This document shows positions 25,113 to 33,352 of a stretch of 41,754 nt of DNA, in pieces. The stretch is from NCBI GenBank assembly GCA_905233475.1, contig CAJOEN010000009.1:1-41754 (forward strand), given 5' to 3'. The notes under the pieces were generated by a model that was not told the origin of the DNA, ran no database searches, and worked only from the letters and a program-made list of their open reading frames with translations. This DNA comes from an uncultured Bacteroidales bacterium. GTDB taxonomy: Bacteria; Bacteroidota; Bacteroidia; Bacteroidales; P3. Every line of letters starts with the position of its first letter. Positions within the stretch are counted from its first letter, which is position 1. The translations under genes and the position numbers were made by a program.

Positions 25113-27302
25113 TCAGTGCCTTACTACGATACGTTTTACGGAAATTCCTGTGCTGTGGTGGATTTTCAGTATGTATATGCCGCTTTGGAGGTGTCGCACG
25201 TCGATTTGTGCTTTTTTTGCGTCGGACTGCAATACTTTTACCTTAATGCCTTTGGTGTCGAAAATCTCCAAACGGCTCATGGGCAGACTTGAGAGTATGT
25301 TGATTTTATCGTATGAGGGGTTCGGAAATATCAGAGCTTCAGCTTTTTGTACAGTATGTATGCCCTGCGGATTATCTGTCGGGGCTATTACTACGGAGTC
25401 GTAGACAATAAGGCTGTTGTCGGGATAAATAATGCGTAAATACTGTGATGAATTGGAGTAGAACGCACCTGCTGGATAGCGTATGTAGGCGTTGTGCAAA
25501 AGCATCTCGTTGAAATTCGCTATGTTTTCGGTATTGGACGAGATCGGTGTTATGGATATAAACGAACTGTCCACTTTGAAAGTGGAGGGGGAATTAGTGT
25601 CGTATCGTCCGTTGATTCCCCTGCCGGATATTTCTATTTTGCATCCGCCACGTACTGTCAGGTCATTTAAAGCGTATATGGATGGTGATACACGTGATTG
25701 TATCTGTAGTGCGCTGCTGTGGCTGCCCTCTATCACGGAAGTGGTGCCTTTGAGTAGTATGCCGTATTTTTGTCCCTGGTTGATAATGGTGTTTATGCCT
25801 GTAAGGTTAATAGTGATATTGCTGTCGCAGACAATTCCGTCCAGGGATGTGGATGGTGTTATTTGGGCGTTTCTTAGGTACAGAGTTTTGCTGTCGGGGT
25901 CGTATCTGATGCTGCCCGTGCAATAGTTTCCCGTAAGCTGGTTTATATTGCCACTGTGGAATACAGTGCCGGCCACAGTTACCGGATAAACGCGGAAGGG
26001 AATCTCGCAGGGATTTATAACAATGGAATCGTAAAAACTTCCGCTGTTCGAATAAGTCCTGAAATTACGATAAATGGTATCGAAATGAGAATATGGCGGA
26101 TATACTATGCAGGAGCGGTTGAGCGATACACTGGGAAAACCGGTTATTGGCATTCTGTTGTGCATGTAGTGTGATACAAACACTTTGCAGGAGTCTATAA
26201 TAAGTTTTGACATCGGATTGTAGGTTGTTCTGTGGCAAACTATAGCTCCATTGACACGTATATTGCTTTCTCCCGTTATATGTAAGTTCTTCGAAGAAAT
26301 GGTGTTGTATCCGCTGTCGACTTGCAGAAAACTGTTGGCAGTACCTTCTATTACCGATTGCTGGCCGCCTAAATATATAGCTGAACAATAACCGGTGTTA
26401 CCCGAGCGGATTACATGGTTGGAATCCACAATCAGTATGCGTATATTGCTGTCGCACCAAATTGTGGCCTCGTTTGATAATCGAGATGAAAAACTCAATG
26501 TGGCATGGTTTAGCAGGAGCGTCTTTACGGAGTCGATATATTGCACTTTGCCGCTTACGATTTCCGGCCCTACAATATCGTTTGCGTTTTGGTGTGTAAC
26601 AAGGGTTTTGCCAATGCGTATTGGGTAGATTGGAACAATGCTTGCAGTGTCCCGGATAACGGTGTCGTTGGCATATACCAAGCGTTGGGTGGTGGATTTG
26701 TAGTATGCTCCTGCGGGCTTGTTTATGGCTGTGTGTATGAATACCAAATTTGCAAATCCTCCGATGGAGTAGTCGGTGTGTCCCTTGGCGTTTACGAAGG
26801 AGTTGTCTATGGTGAACAGCTCTCCCGTGCGCGAGCCGGTTGCTGTAATGCCGTAGTATCCAAAGGCGTTGAGGGTACAGCCTCCGCGCACTATCAGGTG
26901 TGTGCCGTTTGCCGAATTGGCACCGCTACAAAACACCACGGCGTTGAGCGAACTTGAGCCAGGACCCTCTATGACAACGGAGTCCCCTTTGGCGTAAAGG
27001 GCATCGCCGAGGCCGGAAATGTTTACCAATGAATTATGTCCCACCAAATGTATGAAAATCGTACTGTCGCAGTCTATTATGTGCTGAGTGTGGGTTATGG
27101 TGGCGTTGTTCAGCGTAAGTGTGCGGGTGGTGGGATTGTAGCTTACCGTGCCGGAAATGCCCTGCCCGGTGATATTGGCGGCGTTGGTGTCGGTAACACG
27201 TATCCCTGCTATGGTGAGAGGGTAGTTGCGGGCAATTGCGATGTTCGTGGCAAAGGCCAACAATGCTATTATTATAAAAGGTATTGTTTTTTTCATATTC
27301 AT
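25113..27302 (-). CDS. T9SS-sorted protein with three beta-helix-like repeats
   Basis: 729 residues; the ATG at 27296 (MKKTIPFII) is an equally good start. A signal peptide covers about 1-25. Three long repeats begin with related strands: YPLTIAGIRVTDTNAANITG (about 27), YPIRIGKTLVTHQNANDIVG (about 225) and YPVTVAGTVFHSGNINQLTG (about 438). Each has a V-Y-TLTLNNA-like strand followed by D-rich turns, a pattern seen in Bacteroidota carbohydrate-binding/right-handed beta-helix modules. The C-terminus from about 650 (ALIFPNPSYDKINILSS, LEIFDTKGIKVKVL, LQSGIYILKI, VKRIVVRH) is a T9SS type A sorting domain. It should be secreted and surface-attached; the ligand is unknown. Confidence 0.8.
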   Translation of the reverse strand: MNMKKTIPFIIIALLAFATNIAIARNYPLTIAGIRVTDTNAANITGQGISGTVSYNPTTRTLTLNNATITHTQHIIDCDSTIFIHLVGHNSLVNISGLGDALYAKGDSVVIEGPGSSSLNAVVFCSGANSANGTHLIVRGGCTLNAFGYYGITATGSRTGELFTIDNSFVNAKGHTDYSIGGFANLVFIHTAINKPAGAYYKSTTQRLVYANDTVIRDTASIVPIYPIRIGKTLVTHQNANDIVGPEIVSGKVQYIDSVKTLLLNHATLSFSSRLSNEATIWCDSNIRILIVDSNHVIRSGNTGYCSAIYLGGQQSVIEGTANSFLQVDSGYNTISSKNLHITGESNIRVNGAIVCHRTTYNPMSKLIIDSCKVFVSHYMHNRMPITGFPSVSLNRSCIVYPPYSHFDTIYRNFRTYSNSGSFYDSIVINPCEIPFRVYPVTVAGTVFHSGNINQLTGNYCTGSIRYDPDSKTLYLRNAQITPSTSLDGIVCDSNITINLTGINTIINQGQKYGILLKGTTSVIEGSHSSALQIQSRVSPSIYALNDLTVRGGCKIEISGRGINGRYDTNSPSTFKVDSSFISITPISSNTENIANFNEMLLHNAYIRYPAGAFYSNSSQYLRIIYPDNSLIVYDSVVIAPTDNPQGIHTVQKAEALIFPNPSYDKINILSSLPMSRLEIFDTKGIKVKVLQSDAKKAQIDVRHLQSGIYILKIHHSTGISVKRIVVRH

Positions 27303-27316
27303 ATTTTTAATAGTTC

Positions 27317-28193
27317 TTAATCAAGATCAACAAATTCATCTTCATCATTATAAAAGTCGTCGCAATTGCATTCTTTTTCCTCTTTCCAGTGACACTGTGT
27401 GTAACCTTCAGATGAGAACTCGTACCAGTCACCGCATGGTTGTCCATCTTTAAAGAAACCAAATAATTTAAGTCTGCTATTGATGTACTTTTTGAACAAG
27501 CCGTTGCGTTTTCCGTTTTTGAAAGTAGTTTCGGTACGCCAGTCGAAACGTTCCACCACGCACAGGGCGTCGGCTGTAGTGTCGTAGGGCTCGCGGGGTT
27601 TCAGGTCGGCACGGTTATAAACGTTATATTTGTTGTTTGTATATGCCCCGGCGTTTCTAAGGTATTGATTTTTCTCGAGCAAAAGCGGCGCTTCTTTTCT
27701 CCAACCAATTTTTTTTGTATCGTACCTGTTCGTCGAGGCAGTACAGTCTGTTGTCTTTATACAGAAAAATAATTTTGTAGTTGTGCTTACCATCGTTTGC
27801 TTCTTTGAATTTTGATTTTGTGTCTTCATTATAAAAAGAGAATGTGAAAAGACAAGTAATGAGTTGTCCTTCAATGCTATAATTTCCAGTCTCGTCAAAT
27901 GGATATGAATCTAAGAAATCTACGGTACTGTCGCTGTTGAATGCGAAATATAGATTGTAATCACATAGAGGATATTTCAGTGAATCGGGGATTTCCCCGG
28001 AATAAAAATCTTTAGCCCCCCATTTTATATTGACAATACTGTAATACACATCTTTTTCCTTCGTTAAGACTTGTCCTTTGTTGTCAGCAGGGTTTTTGCC
28101 GCCGCACGAAAAGTTTAGAAACGCCATTATTACAGTGGCTATCGCAATCGTCGTGGTTATCAAATTATTGCACATAATTAAAATTTCATGCAT
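27317..28193 (-). pseudogene. Frameshifted lipoprotein gene with MORN-like C-terminus
   Basis: Two overlapping open frames add up to one protein. The 5' part (ATG 28193) encodes a lipoprotein signal (FLNFSCGGKN) and a domain ending DNRLYCLDEQVRY; that frame ends early near 27657. The 3' part continues KKIGWRKEAPLLLEKNQYLRN and includes FKNGKRNGLFKKY and GFFKDGQPCGDWYEFSSEGY, which are MORN-type (toxin_YwqK-like) repeats. It ends at 27317 in an acidic tail. The junction is an A8 run (27716-27709 on the minus strand); seven A would join the frames. The function is unknown. It could be a real decayed gene, a contingency locus or a homopolymer miscall. Confidence 0.7.
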
Positions 28194-28205
28194 TATTTTT
28201 AGGTG

Positions 28206-28213
28206 CAAATATA
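28206..28213 (-). promoter_or_regulatory. -7 element TATATTTG for the lipoprotein gene
   Basis: On the minus strand TATATTTG lies 12 bases upstream of the ATG at 28193, implying a very short leader. It favours 28193 or the ATG at 28175 over the earlier TTG at 28208. Confidence 0.45.
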
Positions 28214-28274
28214 CGTTTTATTTTTCAAATGTACGCTGTGAATTTCTTTTTCATTTTTATATAATTAAATGGTG

Positions 28275-28282
28275 TAACTTTG
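28275..28282 (+). promoter_or_regulatory. -7 element TAACTTTG for cvpA
   Basis: It matches TAnnTTTG and lies 57 bases before the cvpA ATG, in the divergent region shared with the lipoprotein gene. Confidence 0.55.
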
Positions 28283-28339
28283 CAAAAAAATATAATTTGT
28301 TGTGAGTTTTTTGTAAATAATTAAAAAATAACGACATAT

Positions 28340-28834
28340 ATGAATTGGTTGGATTTGATATTGGTTGTGCCTTTGGCATGGTTCATATACAAGGGCTTTA
28401 AAAAAGGGCTGGTATTTGAGTTGTGTTCGCTTTTGGGACTGCTTTTGGGTACCTACGTGGCGGTGCATTTTTCGTCGTTTGTGGCGGAACTTATTGGCAT
28501 AGACGGTAGTAGTGCCATACTTGTAGCCTTTTTCGTAACTTTTGTCGGTGTGGTGGTGCTGTCGTTTTTTGCGGGCAAGTTCGCCGACGGAGTGCTGAAA
28601 GTCATGAAACTCGACGTGCTGAACAAACTGCTGGGAGCCCTTTTCGGGATGGTAAAATGCGTGTGCATACTTAGCGTGTTGCTGTACTATATAACTCTTG
28701 TCGATTTCAAAGATGCCATAATCACTACTTCGGTAAAAGAGCATTCGATGCTATATGAACCCGTAGAACACACCGGCAACCTTATAATAGGAGGTGTGAA
28801 ACAGTATGTGGCTACACATAAAGCAGTGGAGTGA
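28340..28834 (+). CDS. CvpA-family membrane protein
   Basis: 164 residues. The N-terminus MNWLDLILVVPLAWFIYKGFKKGLVFEL is the CvpA signature, followed by three more hydrophobic segments (LLGLLLGTYVAVHF, AILVAFFVTFVGVVVLSFFAG and MVKCVCILSVLLYYI). CvpA proteins are inner-membrane proteins named for colicin V production in E. coli and implicated in envelope stress tolerance; the mechanism is unclear. The length is usual. It lies upstream of dnaN, which has its own promoters. Confidence 0.9.
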   Translation: MNWLDLILVVPLAWFIYKGFKKGLVFELCSLLGLLLGTYVAVHFSSFVAELIGIDGSSAILVAFFVTFVGVVVLSFFAGKFADGVLKVMKLDVLNKLLGALFGMVKCVCILSVLLYYITLVDFKDAIITTSVKEHSMLYEPVEHTGNLIIGGVKQYVATHKAVE

Positions 28835-28908
28835 TTTGGCTATCAACGAATTAACAGAATGTTGATAAAAAAGAAAAACTATTTCTTCAATATCTTTGAA
28901 AAAATATC

Positions 28909-28916
28909 TAACTTTG
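28909..28916 (+). promoter_or_regulatory. dnaN promoter (-7 TAACTTTG; second TATCTTTG at 28891)
   Basis: Two TAnnTTTG elements, TATCTTTG (28891-28898) and TAACTTTG (28909-28916), precede the dnaN ATG at 28950. The nearer one would start transcription about 27 bases before the ATG. They also show that the in-frame ATG at 28896 is not the real start. Confidence 0.6.
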
Positions 28917-28949
28917 CAAAGTGTTTTCAAAGAAAAAAACTATCGAACA

Positions 28950-30092
28950 ATGAAATTTATAATTAACAGTCAGTTATTTGCAAAACATTTGCAAGCGTTA
29001 AGCGGAGTGCTAACCACAAACAACAACGTTCCGATCATAAGTTGTTTCCATTTCCATTTGGACGACAAAACTTTGACCGTCAAGGCTACCGACATGGAGA
29101 CCACCCTGATGGTTACCATGGAACTCGAAGAGGCTAAAGTGGAGAATATTAGCGAGATAGCTGTACCGGCAAAAATGTTGCTTGACATACTGAAGAGCTT
29201 GAGCGACGAACCCATCACATTTGCTGTTGACGAGGGAAACTACAGTATCGAAATAGTGTCGCGCGAGGGTAAATATCACCTTGCAGGCCAAAATCCGGAG
29301 TCTTTCCCCGCAATGCAGGACAAAGGCGATACAACCAAAGTGGTTCTGCCTGCCTCGGTTTTGGTAAACGCCATCACAAAAACTACTTTTGCGGCAAGCA
29401 ACGACGATATGCGTCAGCAGATGTCGGGAATTTTCTGCGAACTCACACCCGAACATACAACATTCGTTGCCACCGATGCCCACAAACTTGTGCGCTACCG
29501 CCGTTTGGACGTGGTGTCCGATGAGGCCAAGAGTTTCATATTCCCCAAAAAACCAATAAATTTGGTTAAAAACATACTTTCGGCCAACAAAGAGGAATGC
29601 GACGTTACAATGGAATACAACCAAACCAACGTATTTTTCTCATTCGGCAATATGTTTGTGGCCTGCCGCCTTGTAGATGGCAAATATCCCGACTACGAGC
29701 GTGCAATACCGAGAGAAAATCCTTTCCGCCTCACTTTGGACAGAGCTTCGTTCCTCAATTCGCTTCGTCGTGTGTCCATTTTCGCCAACCAAACCACACA
29801 TCAGGTGCGCATAAAAACTGGTGGTAACGAAATTATTATCACAGCCGAGGATATTGACTACAGCAACGACGCCCGCGAACGTCTGTCGTGCGAATACGAG
29901 GGAGAACCTATGGAAATAGGCTTCAACGCCAAGTTCCTTATCGAGATGGTGTCCAATCTCGACACCGAGAACATACTGATGCAGATGTCGCACCCGAGCC
30001 GCGCCGGACTGCTCACACCTGTAGTTGATGACGAAAACTCAAAAGAAGACATTCTTATGCTTGTAATGCCTGTTATGTTGGCCAATAGCTAA
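28950..30092 (+). CDS. dnaN: DNA polymerase III beta subunit (sliding clamp)
   Basis: 380 residues from ATG 28950 (MKFIINSQLFAKHLQALSGVLTTNNNVPIISCF); the frame opens at 28896, but those codons lie in the promoter. Three clamp domains of about 120 residues follow each other: KATDMETTLMV and IAVPAKMLLDIL in domain 1, FVATDAHKLVRYR in domain 2 and a C-terminal EDILMLVMPVML. The protein forms the dimeric ring that tethers the replicative polymerase to DNA. Here dnaN stands apart from dnaA, between cvpA and the chromate transporter genes, and is followed by its own terminator. Confidence 0.97.
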   Translation: MKFIINSQLFAKHLQALSGVLTTNNNVPIISCFHFHLDDKTLTVKATDMETTLMVTMELEEAKVENISEIAVPAKMLLDILKSLSDEPITFAVDEGNYSIEIVSREGKYHLAGQNPESFPAMQDKGDTTKVVLPASVLVNAITKTTFAASNDDMRQQMSGIFCELTPEHTTFVATDAHKLVRYRRLDVVSDEAKSFIFPKKPINLVKNILSANKEECDVTMEYNQTNVFFSFGNMFVACRLVDGKYPDYERAIPRENPFRLTLDRASFLNSLRRVSIFANQTTHQVRIKTGGNEIIITAEDIDYSNDARERLSCEYEGEPMEIGFNAKFLIEMVSNLDTENILMQMSHPSRAGLLTPVVDDENSKEDILMLVMPVMLANS

Positions 30093-30130
30093 CATGGCAA
30101 CATTTATAGAACATCATCATTTTTTCGTTG

Positions 30131-30162
30131 CGGAGCGGAACTTTTTCGCTCCGTCTTTTTTT
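30131..30162 (+). terminator. Intrinsic terminator of dnaN
   Basis: CGGAGCG (30131-30137) pairs with CGCTCCG (30147-30153), followed by TC and seven T. It lies 38 bases after the dnaN stop. Confidence 0.85.
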
Positions 30163-30262
30163 ATGCAAAAGACCAAGGTGCGCGAAAGTGTTTTGCCTTG
30201 CCGGACAATAAACACCGCACGTGTGCCGTTATGCGTTTTTCGAAGTATGTTTTTGCAAAAAC

Positions 30263-30823
30263 ATGGAACAAGTACGGTATATAAACCTTTTTACGTCGTT
30301 TTTCAAAATCGGCACCTTCACCATAGGCGGGGGCTATGCCATGATTCCATTGATGGAGGAGATTATTGTTGATAAACGTCATTGGCTTGAAAAAGAGGAG
30401 TTTGTGGACGTGATGTCCATATCTCAGGCCATGCCCGGGGTGTTTGCCGTAAATATGGCCACCAACATAGGCTACAAACTGAAAGGTGTGCGCGGTGCTG
30501 TGGTTGCCGTAGCTGGCAATATTTTGGCGCCTGTGTTGATAATACTTCTTTTGGCCGTATTTTTCCGTACGTTTCGCGAAAACCAAGTGGCAGAGGCAGT
30601 TTTCAAAGGTCTGCGTCCGGCTGTGGTGGCACTTATAGCCGCACCTGTTTTCAATATGGCCAAAACTGCCAGAATATCTTGGAAAAATGTTTGGATTCCA
30701 GTACTGTCAGCCTTGCTGATATGGCTTTTGGGAGTGTCGCCGGTGGTAGTTATTCTTGCAGCTGGCGTAAGCGGCTTCGTTTATGGTAAATTAGCGGTAG
30801 GGAAGGAGGGAGGCGGACAATGA
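30263..30823 (+). CDS. Chromate transporter family protein, first half-size subunit
   Basis: 186 residues from the ATG at 30263 (MEQVRYINLFTSFFKIGTFTIGGGYAMIPLMEE); the upstream in-frame extension lacks family similarity. FKIGTFTIGGGYAMIP and MSISQAMPGVFAVNMATNIGYKLKGVRGA are CHR-family motifs, with about five hydrophobic helices after them. Short-chain CHR proteins work as pairs of single-domain subunits and export chromate or another oxyanion; the real substrate in gut Bacteroidota is uncertain. Its TGA overlaps the ATG of the second subunit (ATGA). Confidence 0.9.
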   Translation: MEQVRYINLFTSFFKIGTFTIGGGYAMIPLMEEIIVDKRHWLEKEEFVDVMSISQAMPGVFAVNMATNIGYKLKGVRGAVVAVAGNILAPVLIILLLAVFFRTFRENQVAEAVFKGLRPAVVALIAAPVFNMAKTARISWKNVWIPVLSALLIWLLGVSPVVVILAAGVSGFVYGKLAVGKEGGGQ

Positions 30824-31401
30824 TTTTTGTACGTTTGTTTTTGATATTCTGCAAGATAGGAATTTTTACCTTTGGTGGTGGCTATTCTATGGTGGCGTTG
30901 ATACAAAACGAGATGGTGGAGAAATACCATTGGCTCACCGCCGAGGAGTTTACCGACTTGCTTGCCATAAGCCAGATGACCCCCGGACCGGTGGGCATAA
31001 ACACCGCCACATACACAGGCTACACGGTAATGCTCAACAACGGCTACAGTCCGTTGATGGGAGTGGCCGGTTCGTTGGTGGCTTCGTTTGCCGTGATACT
31101 TTTGCCTTTTTTGGCAATGCTGTTGATGTGCCGTTACCTTGCCAAACATCGCGACAATCCCGTTGTTGAAACAATTTTTCGAGTGTTACGACTTGTGGTT
31201 GTGGGACTTATAGCCGCTGCCGCACTGTCGTTGGCCTCGCCGCTGAATTTTGGTTTTTGGGAGCAGTCGCAAAAACAGGTGATAGTTAGTGCGGTGATAT
31301 TTGTTGGCGTTTTCGTGGCTTCGTACAAGTTCCGAAAAAGTCCCATTATGCTGTTATTACTAAGTGGAGCAGTGGGATTTGTGGCGTATTATGTGTTGTA
31401 G
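30820..31401 (+). CDS. Chromate transporter family protein, second half-size subunit
   Basis: 193 residues. It has the same single CHR domain: FCKIGIFTFGGGYSMVALIQNEMVEKYHWLTAEEFTDLLAISQMTPGPVGINTATYTGY, then hydrophobic helices. The TPGP version of the motif is typical of the second partner in short-chain CHR pairs. It overlaps the first subunit gene by 4 bases, so the two are translationally coupled and probably form a heterodimer in the inner membrane. Confidence 0.9.
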   Translation: MIFVRLFLIFCKIGIFTFGGGYSMVALIQNEMVEKYHWLTAEEFTDLLAISQMTPGPVGINTATYTGYTVMLNNGYSPLMGVAGSLVASFAVILLPFLAMLLMCRYLAKHRDNPVVETIFRVLRLVVVGLIAAAALSLASPLNFGFWEQSQKQVIVSAVIFVGVFVASYKFRKSPIMLLLLSGAVGFVAYYVL

Positions 31402-31458
31402 GAAAACCATTCCTGCTGTATCCAGAAAAGGTCTCGAAAAATGATATGCAAAAAGGCC

Positions 31459-32787
31459 CTATTCCATTTTGAAAAACATTACGTAGTAAATTGGCAAATA
31501 AGTGATACCTTTTTCTGTGTGGACTTCCGGAGAATTTGAAAGTACAAAGGCTTGATTTATATTATATTCCTTGATTTTCAGGAAATGCGACAATGCACTA
31601 TGTATAGTGTAGTCCTTGCCCGATTTTACTTCTATTGCCATTACCGACATATTGTCTGTGTCATCGATAAGGTAGTCCACCTCTCCGTTTTTTTTTTTAT
31701 CGTAATAATATAAGTTAAAGCCGTGTGCATGCAGTTCCTGTGCCACCACGGTTTCGTAAACCGAGCCCAGATTGATACTTCGGATGTCGTTCATAACAGG
31801 CAAAATATTGTTTCGGTACAATGTGCTTGTCAGTAGTCCAACGTCATTCATATAGAGTTTTAGCAGGTTTTTGCCACTGTTTTCTACAAGCGGAAATGAG
31901 GGCTGGCTGATAGCTTTTACTTCGAGAGTGATCCCTGAAGAGATTAGGTAGTCGAATTCATCAGCATGGTCTGTCATGCGTTTGCCTTGCTTTTCTTCAA
32001 TTTGTTGTGCCACAATCCGTTTCTTTTTGTTTTCCATATTCGATGGCACCATGTTGTAAATGCGTTGTATTTTAAGGCGACTGTTTGATGACTCATATCT
32101 GGCGGCATCCACCCCGTATAGATGGCGTATGTTTTTCTGTATGTCGCGCATTGTCGCGATATTTTGTGTCGAAACAAAAGTGTTTACGGCGTCAGGCATG
32201 CCTCCAGTGAGTAGATATTTCTTGAAAAGATCCAACATTCGGTTGTGAATGGCTTCCGGTAGCGGTTTGCGTTGTTCAAAAAGAGAACGCATATCGTCTA
32301 TAAAAGGCTTGCCCACATTGTTGGCAATAAGGAATTCCTCCAAATCCATCGGGTACATGTGCATAATGTGTATGCTTCCGAGCGGTATGGACGACGTTCG
32401 CACAAGGGCAATGCCAAGTTGCGAACCGCTGGCAATATAGGTAAAGCGGTTGTCGTCGCGAAGGAATTTCAAAAGGGTTAGCAGATGGTCGTATGCTTGT
32501 ATTTCATCGATAAATACGAGGGTAGAGTCTTTGTCCCCCATTTTATCGCCGGCAACAACACTCAAAGCCATGTAAAAGTCATCGGTCGTTTTTGCTTCGG
32601 CAAACAGCCTGCGTCCAACCTTGTCGGTCTCCATATTTACCTCTATATAATTTGGAAAAAGACGTTTTCCTACGTGGCGGATGATATACGACTTTCCGAT
32701 TTGTCTCGCACCGTCTATTATTAGTATTTTATCGTTGGAAGATAATAAGTGCGTTTCTATCTGATTTTCAATCTTTCTATAAAGCAT
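31459..32787 (-). CDS. AAA ATPase with DUF4143 domain
   Basis: 442 residues. The N-terminal AAA_14 domain has Walker A in IIDGARQIGKSY (Gly-Lys-Ser near 31-33), Walker B LVFIDEIQAY and sensor IASGSQLG. The C-terminal DUF4143 part contains NGEVDYLIDD...MAIEVKSGKDY, the E-V-D / E-V-K signature of a PD-(D/E)XK nuclease-like fold. This family is highly duplicated in Bacteroidota and has no firm function; defence or mobile-element roles have been suggested. An A11 run (T11 at 31688-31698) encodes the KKK before NGEVD and is in frame. The upstream region has direct repeats (32791-32837). Confidence 0.9.
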   Translation of the reverse strand: MLYRKIENQIETHLLSSNDKILIIDGARQIGKSYIIRHVGKRLFPNYIEVNMETDKVGRRLFAEAKTTDDFYMALSVVAGDKMGDKDSTLVFIDEIQAYDHLLTLLKFLRDDNRFTYIASGSQLGIALVRTSSIPLGSIHIMHMYPMDLEEFLIANNVGKPFIDDMRSLFEQRKPLPEAIHNRMLDLFKKYLLTGGMPDAVNTFVSTQNIATMRDIQKNIRHLYGVDAARYESSNSRLKIQRIYNMVPSNMENKKKRIVAQQIEEKQGKRMTDHADEFDYLISSGITLEVKAISQPSFPLVENSGKNLLKLYMNDVGLLTSTLYRNNILPVMNDIRSINLGSVYETVVAQELHAHGFNLYYYDKKKNGEVDYLIDDTDNMSVMAIEVKSGKDYTIHSALSHFLKIKEYNINQAFVLSNSPEVHTEKGITYLPIYYVMFFKME

Positions 32788-32790
32788 AAT

Positions 32791-32837
32791 TACACTTTTC
32801 CTATAAAAAAACTGTTAAAAAAATACACTTTTCCTAT
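32791..32837. repeat. Direct repeats upstream of the AAA/DUF4143 gene, possible operator
   Basis: TACACTTTTCCTAT occurs at 32791-32804 and 32824-32837, 33 bases apart (about three helical turns), immediately before the start codon on the minus strand. A partial inverted copy (ATAGGAA) lies near 32847-32853. Spacing and position suggest a regulator binding site or leader structure. Confidence 0.55.
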
Positions 32838-32985
32838 TTTCTGTGCTATAGGAAGAAAAAATATGTTTTGTTTTTTGCCTTTCGGTCGGGGTACAAAGTG
32901 TCCCCGACAAGCCACCGTGACGCCGGCACGGGCTCTCAAAAATGTAAAACAAAAAGTTTTTTTTATTTGTTTTAAAAATAAAATG

Positions 32986-32993
32986 TATCTTTG
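32986..32993 (+). promoter_or_regulatory. Promoter (-7 TATCTTTG) of the LPP20/CsgG-FGE region
   Basis: TATCTTTG would start transcription near 33000, about 350 bases before the first start codon. A long leader or a separate RNA must therefore lie between. Confidence 0.6.
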
Positions 32994-32999
32994 CATTGT

Positions 33000-33279
33000 T
33001 GTTTACCCGAAGCCCCGACGGGTAAGCGGGTGGACAACAGTGGATTATAAAAAAGACGTTGAGCTAAACGTTTTATTTGCGGCTTACCGAATCTCGCAAG
33101 TTCGTTTGTCCTGCTGCATGGTAAAGCAATAGCCTTCGTCCATGGCTGTGTAACACTATATATATCTTATAGTTCGCACATAGCGTGGGCTTCGGCATTG
33201 CTTATCTTCGGCAGGATGGCAGTGCGAGAGCCTCGGTAAGCGGGATAGGCAATGAGCTTGGATACCCGCGCTTTTTTTT
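33000..33279 (+). ncRNA. Putative structured RNA or long 5' leader ending in a terminator
   Basis: Between the promoter at 32986 and a T8 run at 33272-33279 lies a G+C-rich stretch full of complementary arms and without a convincing protein. ACCCG/CGGGT form a 5' hairpin (33005-33022), and GGTAAGC (33021-33027) can pair with GCTTACC (33082-33088). AGCGTGGG (33182-33189) pairs with CCCGCGCT (33265-33272), enclosing an 11-bp stem CATTGCTTATC (33196-33206) with GATAGGCAATG (33244-33254). GGTAAGCGGG occurs twice (33021 and 33235), so alternative pairings are possible, as in an attenuator. I cannot match it to a named riboswitch or RNA. It could be a standalone RNA or regulate the operon at 33353. 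Confidence 0.45.
33182..33279 (+). terminator. Long hairpin followed by T8, terminator or attenuator
   Basis: An 8-bp outer stem (33182-33189 with 33265-33272) and an 11-bp inner stem (33196-33206 with 33244-33254) are followed directly by a T8 run. It lies 73 bases before the first gene of the downstream operon. Confidence 0.6.
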
Positions 33280-33352
33280 ATGTCTTTTCACTAACTCAAG
33301 AAAATTTTTTACGGCTACAGGTATCCAGCCAAACCAAAAAACACATAAACAA

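Noticed and set aside
33061-33180. tRNA or tmRNA gene
   Set aside because: A TTCG-like loop is present, but there is no cloverleaf, no CCA end and no recognisable tag-peptide reading frame.
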